The notes under the pieces are model-generated. The model saw only the letters and a program-made list of their open reading frames with translations, did not search any database and was not told the DNA's origin. The position numbers and the translations under genes were made by a program. Positions 23,116-34,403 of a DNA stretch of 64,000 bases are shown piece after piece. How positions within the stretch are numbered: position 1 is the first letter of the stretch; the number at the start of each line of letters is the position of its first letter. The stretch is from Pyropia haitanensis (Eukaryota; Rhodophyta; Bangiophyceae; Bangiales; Bangiaceae), in assembly GCA_008729055.1 (NCBI GenBank), contig SDUX01000008.1, forward strand, positions 3,187,756-3,251,755, given 5' to 3'.

Positions 23116-25504
23116 GGTGTGCGCGGGGGAAGGAGGAGCAGAGAAGCAGGGGAGCAGTGGAAGAGAGAACAGGGTGAACAAGGCACGGCGGCGGGACGAC
23201 GCTGAGGGGAGCCAGGAGATGCCGTTGGCGGGGACAGAGTACGCCGGAAGGCAGCAAAGGGTCGTTCCGGGTGAGGAAAAGACAAAGGAGATGCGACCAA
23301 GCAGGCAGTGGGCATCGGCAGCGGACTTGGTGAGAGGAGTGCGTCGGAGCATCAGGGAACATGCAGTGCCGCTACAGCACGCTCTCTTGTGTTGACCGCT
23401 GTCCCACCCGGCGGCTCCCGACTCGCCCCACCTCTGCAGTGGTGACTCTCAGTGCGCCGCGGTGCCGCCCGTATGTGAGATGCAGCGCCCACAACGGCAT
23501 TTTTCCACTCCTCCTTCCCCCACCACCAGACGGGCGCCAAACCGCGGGAGACGGCGGCGTCGAACCACTGACCATGGAATCGCCACCCTGTTGGTTGGGA
23601 GCTGCGGTGGTCAAGTGTGACGGGTCCAACCCGTCGCGGTGCCGCCCGCGAGGTGCCGCCCGCCCGCTCCCACCGCGGTGGGGTCGTGCCTATGTGGCTG
23701 TGTGTGACGAGGCCACGCGTCCGTCAGGGCAGCCCCCCCCAAACGCCAATTTGGCCAACGCGGCATCCAGGCTGTAAGGGCAGACGGCGGGGGTGGCGAG
23801 CATGTACGGAAAGGGAAAAAGACGTTTGTCCCCTCCCCGCCGCCACCCCTGCTATACAAAAAGAGCACCCACGCAGAGGCAATACGGGTGGACCGGCCGC
23901 AGGAGATGTGGCGCGGCGACTGTCTTGCTGCAGTCAGCTCCACACTGGCCGTAGTGACCCGTCTGCCTGACAGGCGGCCCCGTCTGGGCGTGGCGTGCCC
24001 AGCACTGGTGTGCGCGCTGCGCTCGCCGCCACGACGCGCGTGCCCGTGGGCTGACCGCAAACCGCCACCTCACACCACGTTTGGGCCGCGCCCGCCCAAT
24101 AGGGAGATATGGCATGGTAGACGGCAGCCCACGGGGCCATCACGTGGGGGTGGCAGGGCGGCGTGCAGGAGCCCCGTGCCAGCCCCGTAGCGACGCTCGG
24201 CGCGGCGTGACGGCAGGAAAATGCCACCATGGATGGGTGGTTCATCCACAGGAGCCGACCAGAGGGTCCTCTGCCTTGGCGCTGCACCTGGCCACGCACG
24301 TGCTGTATGCTGCGGCGGGCTTGACGGCGACGGCCGCGGCCACACCGTCGCCGCTGCTGGGCCGGCGCTCGCCCGGGCGCAGCCCCCTCTGGTAGAGAGG
24401 GCCCCGCGCAAGCGCACTCACCCCCCGCTCTGCACCCCCCAGAGTCCACGCCAGGCCATTCACGATGGCGGGCCGGCCGCCACCCCATTGCCATCGTGTC
24501 TCCTACGGAGGCGTCCGCGAAGGGGAAGGTTCCCTTTGTGAGAGAATCTTTTTGGTGCGATCACCGCAATTTACGGTGACGTCGACCAAACCGTTCCCGG
24601 TGCGCCACGCGGACGCGAGGCGATCGGGCGGCCCCACGGCCACATACGCAGGACCACCGCGTGCCGCGCGTGGAGCGGTGCACCGCGCCGGTTGATTCGG
24701 CGTCACAATTTGGGGGTGACTTTCCACAAAAAAGTGGAACCGAAAAGGCAGGCTGTCATTGACCAAAGCGGTTGGAGAGCCAATCAGACAGCCAATGCGG
24801 GTCCCGGGGTCGTTCGGGTCTACTACTCTTGTCAGAGGCCCCCACGCAGAGCCTTCCTCCTGGCCTGGCTTTCACCCACCGCTCCCACCCACGCAGCTAC
24901 TGGCGGCCACGTGTGTCAATTAGAGTGTGACGTGAACTCGGTTCCAGCTGTTGAAAAGCGTGCTGTGCCGGCACACTGCCTGAAGTGTTCGTGGCGAAAC
25001 TGTTTCACGGCGCTACGACCACTGCGCTGATGGACGGGGGCGCTCCACGACCAGACAGGGGCCACCGCGCCCGAGTTCTACCCTTTTTGCCAGTGTGCGT
25101 ACGACCCTGCCAACATCGGAACCTGCAGCTGTGTAGTACTTCCGAGACGTGAATCGAGCGGCGTGTCTGTAGCCGGCAGGCGTCAATGCAACGAGTACAC
25201 GGTGTGGAGGGGATTCGTTTGGTAGGCGGTGGAGTACGTCACGACCCCCTCTGCCCGCCACATCGACAGGTGGACGGACGCCGTCGGCTACATTAGCCTA
25301 AGGACTGCAAGAGGGCAAGGATAACGGAAGAAACAGAAGGGCAGTTCAAGACCCGTTGTCCCGCACGAAACACCACAGTAACGAAATCAAGTAAGCGCGT
25401 GGTACACGACGCGGGAGAGACAGCAGATGGGATCCCCAAGTCACGCTATACTACTCGCCATCCCCCCCCCCCCCGCCATCGCACTCCACACGGAGCGGGC
25501 GGCC
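23116..25504. other. intergenic region, no gene recognised
   Basis: 2.4 kb of moderate GC between the small coiled-coil frame and the end of the acidic repeat gene. Features seen: a hairpin at about 23619-23635 (gacgggt/acccgtc), and a segment at 24690-24805 with two CCAAT boxes (gagccaatcagacagccaatg). The same segment has inverted copies of a CGTCA-containing motif, which looks promoter-like for an unrecognised + strand transcript. No frame in the region has a recognisable domain. Confidence 0.35.
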
Positions 25505-28500
25505 TCAGGGCAGCTCCAGACGGGCGTCATAGTAGCGTGCATCATCATCAGTCGCAGAGGTGGCGTTGGAGGAGGGCGCCCGGCCAAAGTGCACAGATCT
25601 GCCCGTGCGAGCCCCCCCCCCCCCCCGGGCCAGCACCAGAGAGTCCTCCCACCCGTCAATGGCGGTGGTGTAGTCATCCGCCTCGTCGGGCTCGGTGGCC
25701 GACGCGGGATCCGCGGCAACGGTGCCGTCGACGGCGGCGGCGGAGGCAGCGACAGACGCACCACCCGCGGCAGCCACCTCCGCAGCGGTGGGGATGGCAC
25801 GAACAGACGCCACGCCGCCGATGGAAGCGGTGGGGACGTCCCAGCTCCCCGTCGACGGGTCGTCAACCGTAAAGTCATCGTCGCTTGCAACGTCCGCGGC
25901 GGTCGGCGTAGAGTCATCATCGGCCGCCTCTGAGGGCGCGTCCGCGAGCGCAGCCTCACTGGCCAGCAGCTCTGCCTCGGCGGCAGTCACCTTGACGGCG
26001 TCTACGGGCACAGCGACCGCCTTGTCGTTGCCGTCATAGGCGGCAACGGGCTTTGCGGCGGCAGCTCCCCCATCGACGGATACCGCGTCGGAGGGCACAG
26101 GCGCGGACGCAGAGCGAGTTGGAGCAGGTGTCTTGGCAGGCCGCGACGCGGCGGCCACGATAGCGGAGACAGGCACGACTGCAGCGTCGGCAGCAGCCTC
26201 GACGGTAGGCGCGGCGTCAGGCTCGGCAGCATCACCAATGGCGGGCACGTCGCGACAGTGGACAGCGACGGCGCCCGTAGTGGGGTCAGCAGCGGGCTGA
26301 CCGCCAGCAGGCTGGACGGCCGGCTGGGCGGCCGGCTCGGCGATTGGCTCGGCTGTCGGTGCGTCGGCCATCTCGACTGCCAGATCGGTCGCCCGCTCGG
26401 CCACTGGCGCGGCCGCAGGCTCACGCTCTACCACGGCCTTAGCCGCCAGCGATGCAGCCGAAGCCCCGTCTGTGGGCCCGGCTGCGCATTGCACCTCGTC
26501 ACCATCATACGCCGCGACGGCGTCCGACGCCCCGTCCAAGAGATCCCCGCCAGCCACCTCTGTGACCTCAGTCCCGGCCGCGTCGCCCGGCGACGCGTCG
26601 GCATCCGCCTCGGCCGTCGGCTCCGCATCCCGCCCCGTCGCAATACCCGCCACCGCCGCGAGCGCCGAGCCCGCTGCTGCCACTCCGGCCGTGGCCTTGC
26701 TCCCGACCGTCGCGACGGCCGCCGCCAGCCGCGATGGCGACGGCTGTGAAGGGACGTCGTCGACCTCATCGTCGGCGGCGGCGCTGGTGCTGCGCGCCGC
26801 TTCGACGCCCGCGTCGGCCGTCGGCCCGGCTCCCCGCCCCGTCGCAACACCGGCCACCGCAGACAGCATGGAGCCCGCGGCGGCCACCCCCGCCGTGGCC
26901 TTGCTCCCGACCGTCGCGGCGGCGGCCGCCAGCCGCGATGGTGAGGAAAGTGAAGGGACGTCGTCGGCCTCCTCGTCGGCTAGGGACAGTTCGCCGGGCG
27001 CCGCCACGGATGGCTGCGCGGTCGTTGAGGCACCAGGGATGCCCCCGGGAGGCGTGCTCGAACCCCTGACGTCTGCTGCCAGTACTGCTGCCGCCAGTTG
27101 GGACCCTGGGGGCGATGACGCGGGCTTGTCCCCACCGTCCGCTGCAGATGTGGCGGCCCGCTCGCGTGGGGGCGTGCCAAGCATCGGCTCTGCCACGACT
27201 GCCGCTGACGGCGCCGCTGGTGGGTCCGTTCCTACCGCTGCGGTCGCCCCCGCTGCCAAGGCCGGTTGTGGGCTCCCTTCCGCAAGCCCCTTCGTTGCTT
27301 CCAAAGGCGGCGGAGAGTCGTCCGTCGTCGCATAGTCAGACGCGAGGAACACGGTCGCTGCGGGGCTGTCCCCGACATGCGCAGCGGTGACGGCGATAGG
27401 ATCCGCACCTCCGTCATCGGCGTCATTGTTGCCGGAGGAAGGCACGCCGGCAAGCGGAGGCCACCTATGCTCCCCCCCCGCCTCCCGATCTTGCTCATCC
27501 TCTGGCGCACGCAGGGCGTCAGCGTCCGACTCGCCGTCCATCAGCACCCCCACCCCAGGGACAGAGAGGTCAGTCGAGGCCGATGCGAAGCGGGCGCTGC
27601 TGCTGGGTGTGTCGGCTTCTGAGCCCCAGCCGTCTGGCAAGGATTCCACCGCAGACACCGTGGAGACCACCACCGCCTCTGCTGTCGCGGCGGCCGCGGC
27701 CGCCGTGACAGTGTCGGTGGTGCCTCCCCCGCGAGACGATGGACCGGTGCCGTCGCTGGCACCCACATAACGCCCGCCTCCGAGAAAGCCGGCCGTGGCT
27801 CCCGCCCACTCGTCGGTGGCGCTCATGCTCAGCGTCGCTCCTCCTTGGCTTCCGTCCGTCTCGTACGCTCCCGTCGTTCCCGCGTAGATGTCGACGCCAT
27901 CCCCCAGCGGCCAGCTGTCCTCCCCAACGTCATCCTCGATCAAGTCGCGCGCATGTTCGTCACCCGCGCTGCTGCGTCGGCGTTCACCAACGCCCCGACC
28001 TGTGGCGCCGATAAAGCCACCGCCGCTGGCCGCCCCCCCCTCCGACCGCCCGTCTCCTCCACCCTGCACAGACTCCTCCACGTCCCCGTCATTCTCCGAA
28101 TCATCCCCAAAGAGCAGGGCCTCCACTTCGGGCGAATACTCGCGCAGCTCATTCCCAGCCGGCGGCTCCGCCCCAGACGACGACTCGCTGTCGCTGTCCG
28201 CGCCGCCGTCAAGGTAGATGCGCACGCCGTACGCGCCGCCCTCAGCCACAACGGGCGACGTCCGCGACCCAAAGCCCGCGGCGCCGCCGCCATACTTACC
28301 GCCAAGGCCCTCGTCGTACTCTTCTCCGCGGGCGGCGGCCGCCTCGCGGGCGGCAACGGCGGCCGCCGCCTCGAGGCCCGTCTCGTCGCGGAGGAGCTCG
28401 GACGTGGACGGCTCCTCGGTGCTGCCACTGGCCCTCCCCCCCGCCGCCCCCCACAGCGCCCCCGACGATCCCGCCGAGTCCCCCGCGCCCCGCTGACGGC

Positions 28501-29626
28501 CGTACGATGCGAGCAGGGCCATGTCATCGCTGTCAAAGAGGTCAGCGGTGGCGGGCTCCTCCACACCCCCGACATCCGTATCGTCCGCAGCGGGAAAGGC
28601 GAGTGCGCTGCCCGTCGAGCTGCCCGTGAGACCCCTCGGGAGGGACCGCGGCTCGTCCGTGCGATCGAGGTACGTCCCGCCGGCGGTGACGGGGACAAAG
28701 TGATCGTCGCCGCCCATGTCCAGACTCGTGTGCGTGCCACCGCTGGCCACAAAGCTCCCCGACCCGGCGGGTACCACGGCCGATGACCCCGCCCGGGCCG
28801 ACATTGTGCCGGCAGACGATGCGGTGGCGTCGGCGGCGGCGCTCCCGCCGCCGGCGCGGTCAGACAGCCCACCGGCAGAGGCGGCGGCAGAGGCCGGCTG
28901 GGAGCCGATCCACCGGTCTGGCCGCTGCTCCCGCCGCCAGCGCCCCTCAATCAACGCGGCCGCGGGGATGATGTAGCCGCGCCGCGCTGACCGCCGCTGC
29001 ACCCGCCGGTACGCCGCGGCCGCGTCGCGGGCGGCAATGGCCGAGGCGCCCCGCCCGAAAATGGCGGAATCCCCCCGCCCCCACCCGTCGCGGTCAACGT
29101 GCTCACCCTCCCGCACCATCGACGTCCGCCGGCGGGTCGCCTCGAGCGCCGCCGCCGCCTCGTACTGCGTCGCCGCCGCCGCGCCGGGGCCAAACACCGC
29201 ATCGTCCCCGCGACCATACACATCAATGTCGGTCGGCCGGAGGATGCCGGGGATGACCGACGAGAGAGAGGTGGAGAACCCCGACGCCGCCGATGAGTAC
29301 TCGCGTGGGAGGGAGGTGCCAGACGCGGCCGGCCCGCCCGCCCCTGCGCCGCCGCCGCCACCCCTCAGAGACCCGACACCCGCCCCGTCGGCAGCGACCC
29401 CGCCGACAGGCGTCGGCGCCGACAAGCGGGCATTGTTAGGCGGCGACGGTGACTGCGGGAGCGGCCGTCCCGCCCCCCCCCCAGAGGACTTGCTGCCGCT
29501 TCCGCCCCCCCAGAACCCCCCCGTGGAGCCGCCCGACGGTGCGCCCACCGGCGGCGGCCGGTCCGTCACGGCGAGGCTCCGCCGGCGACCGCCACGGGAG
29601 ACCACCCGGCGGCCGCCAGACCCCAT
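25505..29626 (-). CDS. large acidic Ala/Ser-rich protein with amphipathic repeats, unknown function
   Basis: A single uninterrupted frame of 1,373 residues from ATG 29626 (MGSGGRRVVSRGGRRRSLAV). It is less homopolymeric than its neighbours and has no frame break. Near residues 140-230 a motif occurs twice: YGRGDDAVFGPGA and WGRGDSAIFGRGA, each followed by an Ala-rich helix ending in RR. The C-terminal half is acidic. Two 68-residue direct repeats are encoded at about 26.64-27.05 kb, each with SPSRLAAAxATVGSKATAGV and then AAGSxLxAVAGxATGR. This Ala/Val/Gly/Thr/Lys helix resembles the amphipathic repeats of synucleins and perilipins, which bind lipid surfaces. No enzyme motif, signal peptide or membrane segment was seen. 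I do not recognise the family. Confidence 0.72.
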   Translation of the reverse strand: MGSGGRRVVSRGGRRRSLAVTDRPPPVGAPSGGSTGGFWGGGSGSKSSGGGAGRPLPQSPSPPNNARLSAPTPVGGVAADGAGVGSLRGGGGGAGAGGPAASGTSLPREYSSAASGFSTSLSSVIPGILRPTDIDVYGRGDDAVFGPGAAAATQYEAAAALEATRRRTSMVREGEHVDRDGWGRGDSAIFGRGASAIAARDAAAAYRRVQRRSARRGYIIPAAALIEGRWRREQRPDRWIGSQPASAAASAGGLSDRAGGGSAAADATASSAGTMSARAGSSAVVPAGSGSFVASGGTHTSLDMGGDDHFVPVTAGGTYLDRTDEPRSLPRGLTGSSTGSALAFPAADDTDVGGVEEPATADLFDSDDMALLASYGRQRGAGDSAGSSGALWGAAGGRASGSTEEPSTSELLRDETGLEAAAAVAAREAAAARGEEYDEGLGGKYGGGAAGFGSRTSPVVAEGGAYGVRIYLDGGADSDSESSSGAEPPAGNELREYSPEVEALLFGDDSENDGDVEESVQGGGDGRSEGGAASGGGFIGATGRGVGERRRSSAGDEHARDLIEDDVGEDSWPLGDGVDIYAGTTGAYETDGSQGGATLSMSATDEWAGATAGFLGGGRYVGASDGTGPSSRGGGTTDTVTAAAAAATAEAVVVSTVSAVESLPDGWGSEADTPSSSARFASASTDLSVPGVGVLMDGESDADALRAPEDEQDREAGGEHRWPPLAGVPSSGNNDADDGGADPIAVTAAHVGDSPAATVFLASDYATTDDSPPPLEATKGLAEGSPQPALAAGATAAVGTDPPAAPSAAVVAEPMLGTPPRERAATSAADGGDKPASSPPGSQLAAAVLAADVRGSSTPPGGIPGASTTAQPSVAAPGELSLADEEADDVPSLSSPSRLAAAAATVGSKATAGVAAAGSMLSAVAGVATGRGAGPTADAGVEAARSTSAAADDEVDDVPSQPSPSRLAAAVATVGSKATAGVAAAGSALAAVAGIATGRDAEPTAEADADASPGDAAGTEVTEVAGGDLLDGASDAVAAYDGDEVQCAAGPTDGASAASLAAKAVVEREPAAAPVAERATDLAVEMADAPTAEPIAEPAAQPAVQPAGGQPAADPTTGAVAVHCRDVPAIGDAAEPDAAPTVEAAADAAVVPVSAIVAAASRPAKTPAPTRSASAPVPSDAVSVDGGAAAAKPVAAYDGNDKAVAVPVDAVKVTAAEAELLASEAALADAPSEAADDDSTPTAADVASDDDFTVDDPSTGSWDVPTASIGGVASVRAIPTAAEVAAAGGASVAASAAAVDGTVAADPASATEPDEADDYTTAIDGWEDSLVLARGGGGARTGRSVHFGRAPSSNATSATDDDARYYDARLELP

Positions 29627-32385
29627 GGTAAGGGGGTGGTGGGGGTGGCGACCACGCGAGGGAGGAGCTGAAAGAGGGGAGGGGGAAGGGGGGAGCAACA
29701 GGGGGCGCGCCGACAACCGGTGGGTCTGCCGGCGCGTCGCGTGCAGACTCCAGGACCGTCACGGGCAGTGCCGCCCCGTCCACGGCCAGCCACCACGCCG
29801 ATGGAGTGGGACGCAGCCGCCGACCGCGGAGGCGGCGGTGCGGCTGCGTCGGTGGCGCAAGCGCGGCGCGGCAAAGGGGAAACACGGTCGGCGAGTGGCC
29901 GAGGGAGGTGCAAGACAAGAGAGGCAACAGGGAAAAGGGAGAGGCGGTCGCGCCGCGGATCGGCGCGACAAGGCGAACGAGTGCGACAGCCGCGGCGGCG
30001 GGCGTAGCGCTCGGCGGCACGCGCCGGGCCGTCGTCGCCGTCTGCCCCACGGCGCGCCGACGGCGACGGCGGCAGACACCCGCCGGCAAAGAAAAACGAG
30101 GGGCCCCCCCTGGCGCGCAAAACGGCTGTACCGCCGCGGGGGCGGACACTCGGGGGGCAGTCCAGTGGGTGGGACGGGGGGGAGGACAGGGGGGGATGGC
30201 CGAGCGAGGGGGAGCGCCGCCGCCCGCCACAGCGCTCTCCGCCAGGGACACGGTGGCAGGCGCGCCAACTCCCCCCCCCCCCCCCCCCGCTGTGTCGCCA
30301 CGGGCGGTTACACCTTCGCCGCCGCGCCGAGCGGGCGGCCGAGGGAGCGAGCGGACGAGCGCGCGCGCGCGCGCGCGGCTGTCGGCGGCCGCTGCCGCCG
30401 TGGTGGCGGCGCTTGCCAGCTGGCGCGCCCCTCCGTCCGGCTTGGCCTCGGATCGGCGGGGGAGTGTGATGCGGGCGGCGGCCCGCCCCACGCGGGTGGG
30501 GGGGGGGGGGGGGCAACGGCGGGAGCGCGGGCGGTCCAACTGGCCGCCAGCGGCGGCCGGCCTGGCGGGCAGGGAGCGAGCAGACGCCCACTGGCAGCGG
30601 GCACAGCGGCCAGTCCAACTGGCAGCGGGGGGGTCCCGGCAATGCGGGCGGCCGCCGACCCGCCCCCCTATAGCCCCTTCCCTCCCCCCCTCAACTCCCC
30701 CCCACCGGTCGCACGCAGCGACGCGTCGTCGGCGACGGTCGCAACGCCCGTCGCGGCCTCGGCGGCTGCACCCGCCACGCGGCGTGACCGCGCACGGCGG
30801 CGCGGCGGGGGCGGCGGCCCGCCCTCGCGACCGCCAACGACGGCCGCGCGGGGGAGACGGGGAATGGGTGGAGCGGGAGTGGGGGGAGGGGGGGGGGGGG
30901 GGGCAGGTGGCGGGGTCACCCCGCCTCGGTGGTGGGGCAGACGGGTCTGGGGGGGAGGGGGGCGCCGCAATCAGAGAACCAAGGGCGACCGCGGGGGATC
31001 TGGCAGCCACCCCGGCTCCCCCCCCTCCGCCCCGCTGAGTCCAGAGACGGTGGTGGGGGATGGTCTGCCGAGCGGGTGCGGTCCCTACCGGCGCGCGACA
31101 CACTGCTGGCGGGGGTATTTGCGGCTGGGGAGGCGGCAGGTGGAGTCAAGCGCGCCACGTCGCGGCGGACGCGTGTCTGTGCAGTGGTGGAGCGACAGGG
31201 CGGGGGCCGTCACGCGGCTGACTGGACGCTGTCTCGGCAACACCTTTCGCGCGCCGTCGCCAAAGCGCTGGCCGTCGGGAGCGCCTGCGTGCGTGGCGGA
31301 AGGGGGGGGACCGGGCGGCAGCTGCAGCGGCTTGCGACTGGGGCGGACGAGTGGGGGGGTGCAAAAGATAGGAAGCGCCGAAGCGCGTGTAATTACATAC
31401 GAAGTGCGAGCACATCCACTGGCAATTAGAGTGGCAGGCCGGGTTGCGTCGTTGGGCCAAACCACCCAGGCGTTCGGCGAATACACGCCGAATTACGGTT
31501 TTCAAAATCGAACGCGGTTCGAATAGATTTAATTGGTACATCAAGTTGTTTCAGAAAAGTTTTCGCACGCTGCGTCGGTGGCAGCTGGGGCAGCCGCGGC
31601 GGCGGTAGTGCCAGAGGCATTGGCGGTGGTGGCGGCAGCGGCCGGGCGCGGCCGGCGGCGCGCATGCGCGGCGTGCGCGTCGAGCACCCGATAGGGCGGA
31701 CCGCCCACTAGGTGCGCGTCGAGCACCCGATAGGGCGGACCGCCCACTGGGTGCGCGGCGCGCAACGACCTCGGCGGCCGCCGCTGCGGGGTGTCCTGGC
31801 GCAGGCGCCGATCCGCGTGTGGCGCTCGGCAGTGGCAGCCAGCGGGAGCCACGGACGAGCGGGTACGCAAGACGGGCAGGGGGGGGGGAGTGGACGGGAC
31901 CGCCGCCACTATGGGCGGGGGTGTTTTGCACGCACGCCGGTCGCCGGTCACCGCTGCGGGCAGCCGGCTCGCAGGCCTGCACACACGGAGCGGCGGTTGC
32001 TGCCGAGGCTGGCCTCCCGCAGCAGCTTCAGACAAAGTGGGGTTGTTCATCGTGCACGCGGCGGTGCAGGACCATTGTCAGACGGGCAATGCAGGCGAGC
32101 GCCCCTCTTCCACGCTCTCTCCCCCTCGAGGCCCGTCGTCACGTCTCCGCGGTCGCCCCTGCCGACGCGCGCTCCCTTCACGGGCCCGCCCTTTGTGCAC
32201 CCCCCCTCTTCACCATCGTTCTCGATCGGGTTTCCGCCGACGCACGGGGAAGGTACAAAGCTGCCGAGACGTTGACGGTCACGACCTGCCCACGCGGGCA
32301 TGGTCCCGCACGGAGAGGTACTTCTGTCTGCCCCACGCATGCACTGCGAGCAGCAGCGTGTTCATCCAGGGAAAGCAGGGGCAGC
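29627..32385. other. intergenic region, no gene recognised
   Basis: 2.7 kb. The left two thirds are extremely GC-rich, with an alternating GC tract at about 30359-30378 and G/C homopolymers; both strands are open in several frames, with only Arg/Pro/Gly-rich readings. From 31380 the GC falls, with an AT-richer patch at 31440-31560 and a 39-bp tandem duplication. A GGTTCGAA at 31509 resembles a tRNA B box but has no tRNA around it. Confidence 0.45.
31673..31750. repeat. 39-bp tandem duplication
   Basis: Two adjacent copies of a 39-bp unit starting gtgcgcgtcgagcacccgat, differing at about one position near the end. A third partial copy (gtgcgcg) follows. Each unit contains gggcggaccgccc, a short hairpin. 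Confidence 0.9.
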
Positions 32386-33381
32386 CTATCCACCAGTCGG
32401 TCTGGGTGGAGATCGCCTCGCCAGTGACGGCCCATCGAGCAACTGAAGTAAAGACAGACACGGCACGGAGCACTCAGCACGCAAGGAATTTCGCAGGTGC
32501 GAGTCCCAGCCAAAGGTTGGGTGCTTCAGTGAGTAGGCCTCAGTCGCCGCGATCAAGAGCGTGCCGACGGCAACGCTCCCTTCGGCAGCTCTCAGGGTAG
32601 GTGCGTAGGAGGGCCCGTCTGCTTCCCCCCCCCGCCCCCAGGACGGCTCCCACCATATAGGAAACAAAAAACGTACAGTGCTCGCAGTTGTTGGTCGGCA
32701 GCCAGTAGCCGGTTTCCCCCACTCTGGTGAGGGCACGAGCCACCACGTCTGACGGCGGGTAGACGGTCAGTCCGGGGTCAGTGGCGACCACCACCCGCCT
32801 CACATCCTCCATGGCGCCGCCGCCAATGAACGCCGAAAGGGGCTCCACACGCACTGCTGCTTGTTCCTCGCGATCGTTCTTTGCTGCGCTTGGGCGGCGT
32901 GGGATGGGGGGGTGGGTAGACGGGGCCAAGAAGTACCAACCAGTCAGGAGCGCCCGCACCCGCCGCTGCCGTGCGTCAGTGCCTGTGCAGCCACCGCTCG
33001 TGGCTTGTGCATCCCCTGCAAGATCCAAGACAAACAAGAGGAAGCTTCACAATGAGGGACCACACAAGTGCGTGGGATTGCGCCGTCGACACGGTGGCGG
33101 CTGCCGCAGTGTCTCAACATACAATAATGCAAAACGGCCGGCCCGCCTCCCAGCCCGTGGTCGCGACAGTCGTGGCCCAGAAAGATGGCGTCGTGGTCGT
33201 ACAGCCTCCAGCCGCCGCCTTCACTCATCGAGCTCTCTCGATGCACGCGGATCATATCTCCCGGGCTTAGGTCGCGCACGTCGTCTGCAGAGTAGCTGCG
33301 CTCCTCCGTGGCGCCGTCGCCTGGCCCCGCCGTCAAGTCCGTCGTGTCTATGCTGGCAGTCGGAGCCACCCGCGCGTGCAT
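32386..33381 (-). CDS. LRAT/NlpC-P60-like acyltransferase or thiol hydrolase, three exons
   Basis: LRAT-domain enzymes use a His/His/Cys centre to transfer or hydrolyse acyl chains on lipids. Exon 1 (33381-33123) encodes LSPGDMIRVHRE and YDHDAIFLGHD, with His about residue 63, ending in AVLHY (second His about 85). The intron 33122-33016 has GTATGT and TTGCAG. Exon 2 (33015-32677) holds VRVEPLSAFIGG, VVARALTRVGETGYWLPT and the catalytic NNCEH (Cys about 197). The intron 32676-32619 (GTACGT/AAGCAG, 58 bp) leads to exon 3 (32618-32386), which gives a hydrophobic helix SVAVGTLLIAATEAY, a plausible membrane anchor. All junctions keep frame (276 residues). An upstream in-frame ATG at 33897 (MASTTALSKSV) is an alternative start, possibly with a further intron. 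The domain call is firm; the substrate is unknown. Confidence 0.82.
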
Positions 33382-34130
33382 ACGCAGGGGAGGGGGCCCG
33401 TCGGCGAGAGTCTGGCGCCGCAGCCGCCCGTGGTCAGCCGAGGGGAGAAGGGGACCGGGGGTCGGATGGGGGCGGAGGCGCTCGCGGCCGCGTGACCGCG
33501 CCCACAGCAGCGGGAGCAGCCGGGCAGGAAGAGTAGTGGGGCACCTCCGGCGTGCGCGCGTTATCAGGGTCTCTGCGGGACGCCACGTGCGATGGCGGCG
33601 GTGGGAGGTGGGCCAGCGCGCCGCGCCCAGACGGGACCGGCCGCCGTGACGGCGCGCCCTGGCCCGCCTCCAACCCCGTCGTGGTGGACGGGCGGCGCGG
33701 GAGCCCCGCGCTCGCGCGGATTCGCAGCGGCTTTTTCTTGAAGTGCTCACATTGCTTGCCGGCGGCGGCCCACATGCGTCACGGTTTCCCCACGACTGCG
33801 CGTTAGCGTGAACTGGCACAGTCGCCGGGTCCGCGACCGTCTGTTTCGATGGCCCGGTGGCCGACACACTCTTCGATAGTGCGGTGGTGGAGGCCATCGT
33901 GATGATGCAGGGCGCCGCCAGGTCTCTTCCCCCGCGGTCGACGTGGGCGCCGCCGGCTCCCTCTCCTCGCGGTCGACGCGGCCGCCGCACCGGCGGTGCG
34001 TCCCACCACGGGCGGCCCGCGCCGCGCCGCGGGGGCGACTCACAGTAGGGGGGCTCACAAACGCGAGCGCGCCTTTCACCTTGCCAAGTGAGCGGCTCGC
34101 GCACTAGGGGTGTGCAATGTCACGATCTGT

Positions 34131-34144
34131 CATGAAATTTCATG
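34131..34144. promoter_or_regulatory. perfect 14-bp palindrome upstream of a TATA box
   Basis: catgaaatttcatg is fully palindromic, and related half sites (gaaattt, tttccgtttctttcc) follow within 80 bp. It lies about 100 bp before a TATATAT, in AT-rich sequence unusual for the window. A dimeric transcription-factor site is a reasonable inference. Confidence 0.45.
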
Positions 34145-34245
34145 GAAATGTCCGACCCCTCTCACTGTCGCCTTCCTACGCGATGTCGTGACAGGAAATT
34201 TCTTTCCGTTTCTTTCCGACACGTGGCTTGCACACGGGAATGGAG

Positions 34246-34252
34246 TATATAT
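34246..34252 (+). promoter_or_regulatory. TATA box (TATATAT)
   Basis: gtatatatcccc stands out in a GC-rich window. It is followed by a pyrimidine-rich leader of about 150 nt and an ATG at 34404 in an excellent context (caaacaccATGg). This is the clearest core promoter in the window. Confidence 0.6.
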
Positions 34253-34403
34253 CCCCACCACGTGTCCACAACTCCGCACTGCCGCTCGCTCTCCCTTGCG
34301 GAACGACTGCTCGTCGTCGCCATCACTGTCCCTGCTTCCGTCTTCGTCCGCCTCGGATACTGAGTCTCACCTCCCACACCACACCCCACCTCAACCAAAC
34401 ACC

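Noticed and set aside
23560..23640. tRNA-like GGTTCGACGCC on the minus strand
   Set aside because: Four of five T-arm pairs form, but no matching 5' acceptor strand or anticodon arm could be placed.
29037..31526. Plus-strand frame of 829 codons
   Set aside because: Begins antisense to the acidic repeat gene and continues through low-complexity GC-rich DNA; no motif and no promoter.
31440..31530. tRNA-like GGTTCGAA box
   Set aside because: No T-arm pairing, no acceptor stem and no A box at the right distance.
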